The notes: generated from the letters alone by a model not told the origin. Shown: positions 1 through 8,895, counted from the stretch's first letter. The stretch: DNA of 64,000 nucleotides from Nocardia lijiangensis NBRC 108240 (GCF_001613045.1 NZ_BDBP01000030.1:34188-98187), one strand, 5' to 3'. Numbers and translations: made by a program.

Positions 1-540
1 CACGCCGCGCTGCGCGACTACCCGGGCGAGCTGCCCTTCCTGTCGGCGGCCGAACCGAGAATGGTCGAAGAAGGCTTCGCCGCCCTCGAAGAGCGCCCCG
101 ACCTCATCACCCCGGCGGATCTCGACCGCGCGCGGCGGGAATGGGAGGTCTTGGCCCCCATCGTCCGCTCACGCGCAGCGTTCGAGGCGGCGTTCCCCGG
201 CATCGATCTCCAGCCGATCCACGGGGATGCCCCCGCGGTCAATATCGTCGATACGCCGGGCGGCGCGCTGTACTCCGACTTCGAGTTGGTCACGCTCGGC
301 CCGGTCGAATGGGATGTCGCGTTCTTCGGGCCCGAGTGCGCGGCCGCGTACAACGCCGCCGCGCAGCGACGAGGCCGCCGTCGGCTGGACGAGCGTGTGC
401 TGCGCTTCGTCGACGCGGTGGGCATGTCCCGGACGGTGGCGTGCCTCGCGCTCGTGCCGCAGTTGCCCATGCTCGAGGAGGCGTTGCAACCGTCGATCGA
501 GCAATGGCGAGCGACGCCGCCATTGACGTCCCTGCACTGA
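1..540 (+). CDS. Phosphotransferase (APH-like), 5' truncated by window edge
   Basis: The reading frame is open from base 1, so the N-terminal part lies outside the window. The visible part holds the catalytic loop of aminoglycoside phosphotransferase-like kinases: a His-Gly-Asp with downstream Asn (IHGDAPAVNI), followed by an acidic SDFE that corresponds to the metal-binding Asp region. This family transfers phosphate from ATP to small-molecule hydroxyl groups; the substrate cannot be told from the fragment, and a resistance role is not implied. It converges with the TetR gene that follows. The fold call is fairly sure, the substrate unknown. Confidence 0.75.
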   Translation, partial: HAALRDYPGELPFLSAAEPRMVEEGFAALEERPDLITPADLDRARREWEVLAPIVRSRAAFEAAFPGIDLQPIHGDAPAVNIVDTPGGALYSDFELVTLGPVEWDVAFFGPECAAAYNAAAQRRGRRRLDERVLRFVDAVGMSRTVACLALVPQLPMLEEALQPSIEQWRATPPLTSLH

Positions 541-567
541 GCAGGAATTGCTCGCAGGCGGGTCGCA

Positions 568-1215
568 CTACCCGCGCGGTTGCCAGCGCCAGGCGAATTC
601 ACCTGACTCAGGCGGCGGGCCGGGCAGGTCGCCGTCTGCCGCGAGACCCGCGACGAGCAGCGCCAGCGTCCGCCTGCGCAGCTGAGCGGTGCGCTGCGGG
701 TCCGGCATGGCGATGGCGGCGCATGCTTCCAGGATCAGCCCGAGATCCTGCGAATTCACCTCCGGCCGTAGCCGTCCCGAGGCGTGTGCGCGGCGGATCA
801 GTTCGGCGTTGACCTCGCCCGCGTGCAGCACATCGGGCCACATCGCGTCGTCGGGCGTGAAAGTGCCCGCCAAGTGCACGGTGAGCGAGTGCACGTCGGC
901 GTCGACCACCCGCTCCAGGAAGCCGACCAACCCGCGCCAGCCGTCCGAATCCTCCAGTGCCGCATCCGCTTCCGCGTTGTAGCGGCGCAGCCCTTCGTGA
1001 CAGAGGGTGCGCAGCAGCACCTCCTTGCTCGGATAGCGGCGATACAACGCGCTGATGCCGACGCCCGCCCGCTCCGCGACGGCCGCGATGGGGGCACTGG
1101 CGTCGGCGAGGAACACGGCCCGCGCCGCGTCCAGGATCAGGCCGTCGTTGCGGGCCGCCTGCGCCTTGCGGCCGGGCAGGCCCTTGCGAGCTGGGGCTTC
1201 TGGGGTCTTCGGCAT
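568..1215 (-). CDS. TetR family transcriptional regulator
   Basis: A 215-residue protein with an N-terminal TetR helix-turn-helix at about residues 25-70 (AERAGVGISALYRRYPSKE is the recognition region) and a variable all-helical ligand domain. Length is typical. It is divergent from the epoxide hydrolase gene at 1305, and the space between them is filled by a strong nested inverted repeat, so it most likely represses itself and the hydrolase. The inducer is unknown; an epoxide or its precursor is only a guess. Confidence 0.88.
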   Translation of the reverse strand: MPKTPEAPARKGLPGRKAQAARNDGLILDAARAVFLADASAPIAAVAERAGVGISALYRRYPSKEVLLRTLCHEGLRRYNAEADAALEDSDGWRGLVGFLERVVDADVHSLTVHLAGTFTPDDAMWPDVLHAGEVNAELIRRAHASGRLRPEVNSQDLGLILEACAAIAMPDPQRTAQLRRRTLALLVAGLAADGDLPGPPPESGEFAWRWQPRG

Positions 1216-1231
1216 GACTTCAGCTTAACAC

Positions 1232-1289
1232 TTGAAACGGAATGATCCGTTCTGTTACGGTTTGAACAGAACGAAGCATTCCGTTTCAA
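1232..1289. promoter_or_regulatory. Nested inverted repeat, likely double TetR operator
   Basis: Two 25-bp arms (1232-1256 and 1265-1289) are inverted copies matching at 23 of 25 positions, separated by 8 bp. Each arm is itself palindromic around AACGGAatgaTCCGTT on the left and AACGAAgcatTCCGTT on the right. The element lies between divergent tetR (starts 1215) and the epoxide hydrolase gene (starts 1305), and ends just before the GAGGAG ribosome site. Inference: two repressor dimers bind here and silence both genes. Confidence 0.65.
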
Positions 1290-1304
1290 AACGAGGAGCA
1301 CCCG

Positions 1305-2390
1305 ATGCCCGCCATCACCCCCTTCCGCATCGACATCCCGCAGGCCGAGCTCGACGACCTCCAGGCGAGGCTGGCCCGCACCCGGTGGGCCGATCAGATC
1401 CCCGGCTCCGGCGACACCTACGGCGTGAGCGTCGATCGGGTGCGTCACCTGGTCGACTACTGGCGCACCGGCTTCGACTGGCGCGCGGTGGAGTCGAAGC
1501 TCAACGCCCACCCCCAGTTCACGACCGAGATCGACGGTCAGACCGTGCACTTCCTGCACGTGAAATCGCTGCGGGACAACGCCTTTCCGCTGATCCTCAG
1601 CCACGGCTGGCCCGGCACCTTCGTCGAATTCCTCGACATCATCGCCCCGCTCTCCGCAGCCGGATTCGACCTGGTGATCCCGTCCGTGCCCGGATACGGA
1701 TTCTCCGGTCCGACAAGGGAATCCGGTTGGGGCAACACCCGCATCGCCAAGGCGTGGGCGGAGCTGATGAACAGGCTCGGCTACGCCCGCTACGGCGCGG
1801 TCGGCAACGACGGCGGTGCGCAGATCTCCGCCGAGATCGGCCGGGTCGATCCCGAACACGTTGCGGGCGTGCATGTCTCGCAGGTGTACTCGTTCCCGTC
1901 CGGCGATCCGGCCGAGCTGACCGATCTCACCGAGGACGAGCAGCAGTCGCTGGCGACGCTGGAGTGGTTCGCGCAGAACAAGATGAGCTTCAACATCCTG
2001 CAGGCACAGCAGCCGCAGACCTTGGCGCACGCGATCACGGATTCGCCGACCGGGCTCGTCGGGTGGAACGCCCAGCTGCTCGGCCCCGAGCTGGACGACG
2101 AATTCGTGCTGACCAATATCGCGATCCACTGGTTCACCGCCACCGCGGGCTCGGCGATCCGGCAGTACTTCGAGAACGCCAAGGCGCAGCAACCGTCCGA
2201 GCCGACCACGGTGCCGTTGGCGCTCTGCGGCTCGACCGGCGATTTCCACGGCATCCGGCGCTTCGCCGAGCGCGACCACAAGGCCATCGTGTCCTGGAGG
2301 ACGAACGACGTGCCGACCCACTACCTGCACCACTCGGCGCCCGAGCTCATCGCGGGCGAGATCACCGAGTTCTTCGCGACGTACCGGTAA
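1305..2390 (+). CDS. Epoxide hydrolase (EHN domain, alpha/beta hydrolase)
   Basis: A 361-residue protein with an N-terminal EHN region (about 1-110) followed by an alpha/beta-hydrolase core. The oxyanion motif HGWPG is at 100-104, the nucleophile elbow GNDGG places the attacking Asp near 169, and a His-rich segment near the C terminus can supply the base. Members open epoxides to vicinal diols in the cytosol. The ATG is set by GAGGAG at 1292-1297. The nucleophile context (NDGG) departs from the common DWG pattern, so the substrate range may differ. Likely controlled by the divergent TetR gene. Confidence 0.88.
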   Translation: MPAITPFRIDIPQAELDDLQARLARTRWADQIPGSGDTYGVSVDRVRHLVDYWRTGFDWRAVESKLNAHPQFTTEIDGQTVHFLHVKSLRDNAFPLILSHGWPGTFVEFLDIIAPLSAAGFDLVIPSVPGYGFSGPTRESGWGNTRIAKAWAELMNRLGYARYGAVGNDGGAQISAEIGRVDPEHVAGVHVSQVYSFPSGDPAELTDLTEDEQQSLATLEWFAQNKMSFNILQAQQPQTLAHAITDSPTGLVGWNAQLLGPELDDEFVLTNIAIHWFTATAGSAIRQYFENAKAQQPSEPTTVPLALCGSTGDFHGIRRFAERDHKAIVSWRTNDVPTHYLHHSAPELIAGEITEFFATYR

Positions 2391-2550
2391 CGCGCACCCG
2401 GCCTCGGCGCACCTCCGTCCCCCGGGGGTGCGCCGAGGCACGTGGACGTTCGCTTATGCCATCGAGAGTCACGGCCATGGTTCGTCTCGCCTCGCGTTGA
2501 TGTACTGGATTCACCAACGACACACCAGCTTTCACCGCAAGGAGAACACC

Positions 2551-3174
2551 ATGAAAATCGCAGTCTTCGGAGCCACCGGAACCGTCGGCCGACTGGTCGT
2601 CGAGCAGGCGCTCGAGCAGGGCCACGAGGTCACCGCCTTCACCCGCAACGCCGCGGGCATCACCCAGCGGCACGAGCGGCTGCGGGTGGTGGAGGGCGAC
2701 GTCTTCGACACCCACCAGGCCGAGCGGGCGGTCGCGGGCCAGGACGCGGTGGTGATCGCGCTCGGCGACGGCCGCAAGGGCCTGGTCCGCTTCGGCGGCA
2801 CCAAGTCGGTCGTGGAGGCGATGCACCGCACCGGGGTGAAGCGGCTGATCTGCCAGAGCACGCTCGGCGTCGGCGACAGCCGCGACAACCTCAACTTCCT
2901 GTGGAAGCACCTGCTGTTCGGCATCCTGCTGCGCCGCGCCTACAACGACCACGTCGCGCAGGAGGAGTACGTGCGGGCCAGCAACTTGGAGTGGACCATC
3001 GTGCGCCCCAGCGCGTTCACCGACGGGCCTCGCACCGGCAGCTACCGGCGCGACTTCCCCGGCTCCGAGCGCGGGCTCACGCTGAAGATCGCGCGCGCCG
3101 ACATCGCCGACTTCCTGCTCGAACAGCTCACCGACTCGACCTACCTGCACCGGACGCCGGGCATCTCGCACTGA
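2551..3174 (+). CDS. NAD(P)-dependent oxidoreductase, NmrA/SDR atypical
   Basis: A 207-residue protein that begins with a Rossmann dinucleotide motif (GATGTVG, residues 8-14) and continues as the NAD(P)H-binding fold seen in NmrA-like and biliverdin-reductase-B-like proteins. The start at 2551 is preferred to upstream Met codons because AAGGAG lies just before it (2539-2544) and the Rossmann motif must be N-terminal. No catalytic Tyr-x-x-x-Lys is evident, so it may be a reductase of quinone/flavin type or a redox sensor. It lies 160 bp after the epoxide hydrolase and may be its own transcript. Confidence 0.8.
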   Translation: MKIAVFGATGTVGRLVVEQALEQGHEVTAFTRNAAGITQRHERLRVVEGDVFDTHQAERAVAGQDAVVIALGDGRKGLVRFGGTKSVVEAMHRTGVKRLICQSTLGVGDSRDNLNFLWKHLLFGILLRRAYNDHVAQEEYVRASNLEWTIVRPSAFTDGPRTGSYRRDFPGSERGLTLKIARADIADFLLEQLTDSTYLHRTPGISH

Positions 3175-3274
3175 TGCCGCGCCGCCCGCGCACCCGCCAT
3201 CGAGAGTTCTCACACACGCCACGCACCCATCACAGCGCCAGCGCTTATGTGAGGCGTGTGAACCCTCTGTGCGA

Positions 3275-3335
3275 TCACCCGAGAATTCGGGTGAGGCCGC
3301 GACCCACGCCCCCTCAATTGCGCGTGGGTCGCGGC
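3275..3335. terminator. Tandem hairpins between convergent genes
   Basis: Hairpin one (3275-3294) is TCACCCGA-GAAT-TCGGGTGA. Hairpin two has a perfect 14-bp stem (3296-3309 with 3322-3335). They lie between the plus-strand oxidoreductase ending at 3174 and the minus-strand GTPase ending at 3413, so they probably stop transcription from both sides. No T-run is present, which is common in this group. Confidence 0.6.
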
Positions 3336-3412
3336 GGGTTGGGTGAGTCGGCGGCGGCAGGAGGAAGCGGACGCGATATTTCACCGGCGCGCTCACTGCG
3401 GTTGGCCACGAT

Positions 3413-4561
3413 TCACGCGTGCTCGTGCAACTCGCCCCACGCGGGGAACGGGTCGTCGAAGTCGGCCCAAACGTCCTGGCCCGCAGCGAATTCGGCGTCG
3501 GTGAGGAGTGCGGCATCCAGCGACGTCCGCACCCGGTCGCCGTCCAGGTGCACGCCGATGAAGACGATCTCCTGCCCGGCAGGCACTTCCAGCGACGACC
3601 ACCACGCGGCGGGCTCGAAGGTCAGGTTGGGTCCGGCCTGCGACCAGATCGCCGCCAGGCTCGCCCGGCTGGCGAGCCAGCAGAATCCCTTGCTGCGCAA
3701 CATGCCTCGCAGTTGTTCCAGGGCCGCGGCCAGCCGAGCCGGATGGAACGGGCGTTCGGCGGTGTAGGTGATACTGCGGATGCCGTATTCCTCGGTCTCC
3801 GGAACATGGCCGCCCGCAAGCTCTTCGTCCCACCCCTCGGCCTCCGCGGCGACCCGCGGGTCGTACCGTCCGGTGCCGAGCACCTCGCCGAGCTCGACCA
3901 CGCCGCGCTCGGTGCGCAGCACTCGCGCGCGCGGATTGAGCCGTCGCACCGTGGCTTCCACCGTCCCCGCGGCGTTCGCGCTCACCAGGTCGGTCTTGTT
4001 GATCACCAGTACGTCGGCGAATTCCACCTGGTCCACCAGCAGGTCGGCGATGGTGCGCTCGTCGCCCGCGCCCGCCTCCAGATTCCGTTCCGCCAGCGCC
4101 TGGCCCCGGACCACCTCGCCGAGAAAGGTCGAGGCGTCGACCACCGTCACCATGGTGTCCAGCCGGGCGATGTCGCCGAGCTTGAAGCCGTCCTCGAATT
4201 CCCAGTCGAAGGTCGCCGCCACCGGCATCGGCTCCGAGATTCCCGTCGACTCGATGACCAGCTGATCGAAGCGGCCCGCCCTGGCCAGCCTGCCCACCGC
4301 CTCGATGAGGTCCTCGCGCAGCGTGCAGCAGATGCAGCCGTTGGTGAGTTCGACGAGCTTCTCCTCGGTGCGGTCCAGGTGCCCCTGGCCCGCGACGAGC
4401 GCGGCGTCGATGTTCACCTCGCTCATGTCGTTGACGATGACCGCGACCCGGCGGCCCTCGCGGTTGGCCAGGATGTGGTTGAGCAGCGTGGTCTTGCCTG
4501 CTCCGAGGAATCCGGACAGCACGGTGACGGGCAGCAGATCGGAGCGCGATGAAGTGGTCAC
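3413..4561 (-). CDS. G3E family GTPase, CobW/ZNG1-like zinc metallochaperone
   Basis: A 382-residue P-loop GTPase: Walker [10 protein letters not shown] at 17-25, the metal-binding GCICC at 75-79, guanine-specificity NKTD near 185, and a C-terminal CobW domain after about residue 250. The family delivers Zn or other metals to client enzymes using GTP. The GTG start leaves only 7 bp to a Zur-like palindrome, arguing for zinc-starvation induction and a leaderless or very short-leader mRNA. Zinc delivery is inferred from that site and family knowledge; a cobalamin role is less likely because no cob genes are near. Confidence 0.85.
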   Translation of the reverse strand: MTTSSRSDLLPVTVLSGFLGAGKTTLLNHILANREGRRVAVIVNDMSEVNIDAALVAGQGHLDRTEEKLVELTNGCICCTLREDLIEAVGRLARAGRFDQLVIESTGISEPMPVAATFDWEFEDGFKLGDIARLDTMVTVVDASTFLGEVVRGQALAERNLEAGAGDERTIADLLVDQVEFADVLVINKTDLVSANAAGTVEATVRRLNPRARVLRTERGVVELGEVLGTGRYDPRVAAEAEGWDEELAGGHVPETEEYGIRSITYTAERPFHPARLAAALEQLRGMLRSKGFCWLASRASLAAIWSQAGPNLTFEPAAWWSSLEVPAGQEIVFIGVHLDGDRVRTSLDAALLTDAEFAAGQDVWADFDDPFPAWGELHEHA

Positions 4562-4568
4562 GCACTAA

Positions 4569-4583
4569 TGATAATGGTTTTCA
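4569..4583. promoter_or_regulatory. Zur-like box
   Basis: TGATAATGGTTTTCA is a near-palindrome (TGAtAA / TTtTCA) resembling actinobacterial Zur boxes of the TGAAAATNATTTTCA kind. The symmetry extends outward to AATGA/TCATT at 4567-4585. It lies 7 bp before the GTG start of the G3E GTPase and about 45 bp before the divergent thiD, so it could affect either. A Fur-type site is the alternative. Confidence 0.6.
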
Positions 4584-4628
4584 TTTGCTTCGTCGCCGCC
4601 GGGTGGAACGCCCACTAAGGTCAGGCCT

Positions 4629-5474
4629 GTGAAACTGCTGCCCCTTCCCGCCGACGGACAGACCCCGGTCCGCGTCCTCACCATCGCAGGCACCGACTCC
4701 GGCGGCGGCGCCGGAATCCAGGCCGACTCGCGCACGATGGCGATGTGCGGGGTGCACGCGTGCGTCGCCGTCGCGGCGGTGACGGTGCAGAACTCGGTGG
4801 GCGTGAGCGGCTTCCACGAAATTCCGCCGCAGATCGTCGCCGACCAGGTGCGTTCGGTGGTCGGCGATATCGGCGTCGGCGCGGCCAAGACGGGCATGCT
4901 CGCCTCGACGGCCATCATCGAGGCGGTGGCCGAGGTCTGCCGCGAAGTGGGCATCGGCCGCGACAGCACGATTCCGCTGGTGGTCGACCCGGTGGCGGCT
5001 TCCATGCACGGCGACGCGCTGCTGCACGCCGAGGCGCTGGATGCGGTGCGCCACACGCTGATTCCGCTGGCCACGATCGTGACGCCCAACCTCGACGAGG
5101 TCAGGCTGATCACCGGGATCACGGTCACCGACCAGGCCTCGGCGCGGCGCGCGGCCGAGGCGCTGCACGCGCTCGGCGCGCGCTGGGCGATCGTGAAGGG
5201 CGGACACCTGCGCTCCTCCGAGACGAGCACCGACCTGCTCTTCGACGGCGAGAACTTCCACGAGTTCACCGCGCCGCGCCTCACCACCGGTAACGACCAC
5301 GGCGGCGGCGACACCCTCGCGGCGGCCATCGCCTGCGCCCTCGCGCACGGTTACCCGGTGCCCGAGGCGGTCGAGTTCGCCAAGGAATGGACCCGGCGCT
5401 GCCTGGCCGCCGCCTACGATCTGGGCGCGGGCCACGGGCCGGTCTCGCCGCTGTGGCGGCTGCATCTTTCCTGA
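4629..5474 (+). CDS. thiD: Hydroxymethylpyrimidine/phosphomethylpyrimidine kinase
   Basis: A 281-residue ribokinase-fold enzyme with two ATP-dependent steps, HMP to HMP-P to HMP-PP, making the pyrimidine half of thiamine in the cytosol. Recognised by the N-terminal TIAGTDSGGGAGIQAD segment, the GMLAS substrate region, the TPNLDE motif, and the C-terminal GGGDTLAAAI, where the catalytic Asp lies. GTG start at 4629. The rest of the thiamine genes (thiG, thiS, thiO, thiE) are 27 kb away in this window. Confidence 0.93.
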   Translation: MKLLPLPADGQTPVRVLTIAGTDSGGGAGIQADSRTMAMCGVHACVAVAAVTVQNSVGVSGFHEIPPQIVADQVRSVVGDIGVGAAKTGMLASTAIIEAVAEVCREVGIGRDSTIPLVVDPVAASMHGDALLHAEALDAVRHTLIPLATIVTPNLDEVRLITGITVTDQASARRAAEALHALGARWAIVKGGHLRSSETSTDLLFDGENFHEFTAPRLTTGNDHGGGDTLAAAIACALAHGYPVPEAVEFAKEWTRRCLAAAYDLGAGHGPVSPLWRLHLS

Positions 5475-5632
5475 CAGCCGCGGCGCCGAAACTTGTCGGT
5501 GGGCAGGCTCATACTGGGTATGTCGCGAACACAGCCGGCCTCAACGGCGCGGCTCGGCTAGGAACAACGGCGTTCGCAGTGGACGCGGCAAGGCCCCCGT
5601 GCCGTCCGCGGGCGGCACCTTCGGGGTCGGCT

Positions 5633-6364
5633 TCAGGATGATTCGGCCGAAAAGGCGAGGTGCAGGGGCAGATCGGCGTCGATGACGATGCCGTTGAGAC
5701 GGGCGTTGGCCTCCGCGAGCGCCGAGGCGATCTCGGCGATGTAGGCGACGAACTTCTCGATCGGCATCGCGTTGGCCCGAAGCCGGTTCGCGCCGAGCCA
5801 CCAGTCGGTGGCCGAGGCGACCGCGCCGAATATCGAATAGTTGACGAGTTCGACGCTGGCGACGTCGATCGAGTCGTCCTCGACCAGACCGGCGAACAGT
5901 TCGGCCGCGCGGCGCGCCGATTGCCTGGCCGATTGCAGCGCCCGCTCGGACTCGTCGGCCTGCTGGGTGAAGTGGCTGTGCAGCATGAAACGGAAGACGT
6001 TCGGGTGCTCGGTGACCACCAGCGCGTACTCCGCGGCGCCGCGGCGCACCAGTTCACGAGCCGAGTCGTTGCTCAGATCGATACTCGAGATGATGCGCTC
6101 CCACAACATGTCGCGCACCCGGTCGACGATGGCGTTGTAGAGGTCGGTCTTGTCCTCGAAGTGCCGGTACAACTTCGGCTTCGCGGCGCCCGCCTCCTTG
6201 GCGATATCGCCCATGCTGACTTCGGGACCGAACTTGTCCAGCGCGCGGAACGCGGCGTCGACGAACTCGTCGCGCACCTTCACCCGATGCGCACGCCACC
6301 GCTCGGTCCGGGCGTCGACCCGCTTGGGTCGCGCCTGGTCGACTTCCCGGCGGCTGTGCATCAC
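5633..6364 (-). CDS. TetR family transcriptional regulator
   Basis: A 243-residue protein with an extended basic N terminus (to about residue 28), then a TetR helix-turn-helix (MGDIAKEAGAAKPKLYRHFEDK region) and a helical ligand domain. A second Met follows directly (6361), so the start may shift by one residue. It lies 21 bp after the DUF4873 gene on the same strand, so the two are likely cotranscribed, divergent from the diiron/monooxygenase operon that it probably controls. Confidence 0.87.
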   Translation of the reverse strand: MMHSRREVDQARPKRVDARTERWRAHRVKVRDEFVDAAFRALDKFGPEVSMGDIAKEAGAAKPKLYRHFEDKTDLYNAIVDRVRDMLWERIISSIDLSNDSARELVRRGAAEYALVVTEHPNVFRFMLHSHFTQQADESERALQSARQSARRAAELFAGLVEDDSIDVASVELVNYSIFGAVASATDWWLGANRLRANAMPIEKFVAYIAEIASALAEANARLNGIVIDADLPLHLAFSAESS

Positions 6365-6385
6365 GGATCCGACCGTACCAATTCT

Positions 6386-6721
6386 TCAGCCGACCTCGGT
6401 CGACTCGGTGGGGACAGGAAAGGGCGGCGTGCTCTTGCCGGTGATCCGGAAGCGCCGCCACGGATCGGGGTCGCCGACGTAGCCCTCGCGGGCGCTGTGT
6501 GCGGTGCGGATGGTGACCCTGGTGCGCGGTTCGTCACCGAGCGCGGCCGCCAGGTCGTCGTTCGGGCGGATCCGGCCGAACCACCGGTAGATGCCGTCGA
6601 TCGGTTCCCGATAGCCGCGCAATTCGACCTGCACCGGGATCTCGCGGCCGTGCACGACCAGGGTCGCCGCGCCGAGGTAATCGGATCCCGCGTGCGGACT
6701 GCCTGCGAAGGCGCTGTTCAT
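6386..6721 (-). CDS. DUF4873 domain-containing protein
   Basis: A 111-residue protein that is almost wholly one DUF4873 domain. The family is found beside, or fused to the C-terminus of, flavin monooxygenases in actinobacteria; its biochemical role is not known to me. Recognisable features are the YLGAATLVVHGREIPVQVEL strand pair and a DGIYRWFGR segment. The ATG follows an AGGAG about 6 bp upstream. Its position divergent from a diiron oxygenase/monooxygenase operon supports an accessory part in that system. Confidence 0.75.
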   Translation of the reverse strand: MNSAFAGSPHAGSDYLGAATLVVHGREIPVQVELRGYREPIDGIYRWFGRIRPNDDLAAALGDEPRTRVTIRTAHSAREGYVGDPDPWRRFRITGKSTPPFPVPTESTEVG

Positions 6722-6916
6722 CTCGACTCCTGCGTTCGGTCGTAAAGCCCCACCCGACCTCGGCCGTTGACATCGAGTGAGACGTAGGACACACTCGTAA
6801 ATGTACACGGAACCGGCGGTATTGGGTACTAGGAGTTCCGCAATCGCGGCCCCCGCCTTCCCGCACCGCCTTCCGGCACAGCGCTCGAGACCCAGCACAG
6901 AGAGCTGGTGGGGACA

Positions 6917-7882
6917 ATGACGTCCAGCCACGATTACGGATTCCGGCCCGCCACCACGCCGTCCGGCGCGTCCGTGCAGCGCCGCCGCCACATCGGCGAC
7001 CGGCAGACCACCGCGCGACGGCTGTTGTTCGCGGGCGCCGCCGAAGCGGCCTACGATCCCGATCTCGACATCGACTGGGACGCCGCGCCCGATCCCACCA
7101 AGAATTGGCTTCCGCCGGAACGCATTTCGCTCTACGGCAGCGGGCTGTGGGAGCGGCTGACCCCCGAGCAGCGGCGCGAACTCGGCAAGCACGAGCTGGT
7201 CAGCATGCTCAGCGTGGGCATCTACGCGCAGTCCATGCTGTCCATGCTGATGTTTCGAGATGTCATCGAAAGCCGCGATCCCGTCGACGATCACACCCGG
7301 TTCACGCTCGCGTCGATCCACGACGAGAGCCGCAACTCCACCATGTACAGCAGGCTGATCAATGCCACCGGCCTGCCGCCCTACCGCCTGCCCGCGCCGC
7401 TACGCGCGCTGACCAAGCTCACGCTGTGGATCCCGGACGGTCCCGCCGCGCTCGGCTTCCGCCTGCTCATCGAGGAGATGGCGGCGCAGCTGCTGCGCGA
7501 CCTCACCGCCGACCCGGACATCCAGCCGCACCTGCGCCAGCTGGCGCTGCTGCACGCTGCCTCCAGTGCCCGTCACATCGAGGCGACGCGCGCGGAGTTG
7601 TTGCGCGCCATCGACTCTCGCGGTCCGATCCGCGCCGCGCTGCACCGCTGGGCGCTCAGCGCCGTGGTCGCGGTCGCCTACGCGGCGCTCGTGCACCCGG
7701 CGGTCTATCGCTCCGTCGGCATCCATCCGCTTGCCGGGGCCGTGTCCGCGGTGACCACCGGCGCCTATCGACGCAACGCACGCATCGCGACGGCGACCGT
7801 GCGCGAGTTCCTACGCGAAACGTACCGGCCCCAGTGCATTTCGGGCGTTCCCTCGATCACGAACAGGAGAGCGGTGCGATGA
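6917..7882 (+). CDS. AurF-like diiron protein, ligand-depleted paralogue
   Basis: A 321-residue helical protein homologous along its whole length to the next gene (shared LWERLTPEQR, VDDHTR, LIEE, ARH, VYRSVGI). Aligned to its neighbour, three of seven expected iron ligands are replaced: Glu to Gln105, His to Asn140, Glu to Ser217. Kept are Glu137, the Glu186/187 pair, His213 and His220. AurF-type enzymes bind two irons to oxidise substrates with O2; this copy probably cannot form a normal diiron site. Start 6917 is preferred to GTG 6908 because of the GGTGGGG ahead. Four-base overlap with the next gene suggests coupled translation, perhaps as heterodimer partner. Confidence 0.8.
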   Translation: MTSSHDYGFRPATTPSGASVQRRRHIGDRQTTARRLLFAGAAEAAYDPDLDIDWDAAPDPTKNWLPPERISLYGSGLWERLTPEQRRELGKHELVSMLSVGIYAQSMLSMLMFRDVIESRDPVDDHTRFTLASIHDESRNSTMYSRLINATGLPPYRLPAPLRALTKLTLWIPDGPAALGFRLLIEEMAAQLLRDLTADPDIQPHLRQLALLHAASSARHIEATRAELLRAIDSRGPIRAALHRWALSAVVAVAYAALVHPAVYRSVGIHPLAGAVSAVTTGAYRRNARIATATVREFLRETYRPQCISGVPSITNRRAVR

Positions 7883-8871
7883 CCACCGAAGCCACCCGAC
7901 CCATCGTCACCACCGCGGGCGCCTCGACGGTGCGCCGCAAGACGGTCGGCGACCGGCAGAAGACCGCCGAGCGCCTGCTGCGCTCCTCCGCCGAACGCGC
8001 CTACGACGGCGAGGTCGACATCGACTGGGACGCACCGATCGAGCCGGGCCTGCACTGGATACCGGAACACCGGCAGTCGCTGTACGGCACCGCGCTGTGG
8101 GAACGCCTCACCCCGGAACAGCGCACCGAACTCGGGCTGCACGAGCTGGTCAGCGTGCTCAGCTTCGGCATCTTCGCGGAGGCGGGGCTGAGCACGATGC
8201 TCTTGCGCACCGTGCTGGAGAGCGAACAGCTGGTGGACGACCACACCCGCTACGCGCTGGCCGAAATCGGCGAGGAGACACGGCATTCCACGATGTTCGG
8301 CCGCCTGGTGAATCTCACCGGCCTGCGGCCGTATCTGCTGCCGAAGACCGGACGCAAGCTCGGTCGCCTCACCGCCTTCATTCCGCTCGGGCCATCCGCC
8401 TACGCGGGCACCCTGCTCATCGAGGAGATCCTGGACCGGTTGCAGCGCGAGGCGATGAACGATCCGAACCTGCAACCCCATGTGCGCCAGCTGATGAAGA
8501 TCCACGTACTGGAGGAGGCGCGCCACATCACCTACGCCCGTGAGGAATTGGTGCGCGCCATCGAGGCCCGCGGCAAGGCGTCCAACGCCTTCCACCGGCT
8601 GGTTTTCGCGGTGATGGTGCTCGGCGTCTATCCCGTGCTGATCAATCCGCGTGTGTACCGATCGGTGGGCATCGATCCGCTGCACGGGTTCCTCGCGGCG
8701 TTCACCTCACCGAACTTCCGGGTGAACGCGACCTTCGCGGGCGAACCGCTGCTGCGTTTCGCCCACGAGGTGGGCATGCTCGACGGCGCGGTGACGCGGC
8801 GGCTCTACCACATGTCGCGCAGTGTGCCGCAGGACGTTCTCGACGATCTCGACCGCCGCGCGGCGGCGTGA
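7879..8871 (+). CDS. AurF-like diiron oxygenase
   Basis: A 330-residue protein of the p-aminobenzoate N-oxygenase (AurF) diiron family. All seven ligand positions can be read: Glu101, Glu133-x-x-His136, a Glu of the 182/183 pair, and His209-x3-Glu213-x2-His216. The ATG overlaps the stop of the ligand-depleted paralogue (ATGA). Family members oxidise amines to nitro groups or hydroxylate; the substrate here is unknown. The 2Fe-2S reductase three genes on (11332) is a plausible electron donor. Confidence 0.85.
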   Translation: MTTEATRPIVTTAGASTVRRKTVGDRQKTAERLLRSSAERAYDGEVDIDWDAPIEPGLHWIPEHRQSLYGTALWERLTPEQRTELGLHELVSVLSFGIFAEAGLSTMLLRTVLESEQLVDDHTRYALAEIGEETRHSTMFGRLVNLTGLRPYLLPKTGRKLGRLTAFIPLGPSAYAGTLLIEEILDRLQREAMNDPNLQPHVRQLMKIHVLEEARHITYAREELVRAIEARGKASNAFHRLVFAVMVLGVYPVLINPRVYRSVGIDPLHGFLAAFTSPNFRVNATFAGEPLLRFAHEVGMLDGAVTRRLYHMSRSVPQDVLDDLDRRAAA

Positions 8872-8895
8872 TCCGCACCGATCGGAAGTGACGCG

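Noticed and set aside
1137..2441. Minus-strand open frame across the epoxide hydrolase gene
   Set aside because: High-GC antisense shadow; the plus strand has clear alpha/beta-hydrolase motifs.
6767..6795. sigA promoter TTGACA-N17-CACACT before the diiron operon
   Set aside because: The -10 matches the consensus at only three of six positions; not enough to annotate.
7105..7878. Plus-strand open frame joining the two diiron genes into one 588-residue protein
   Set aside because: The first part is out of frame with the real paralogue; only the part after 7879 is homologous to the family.
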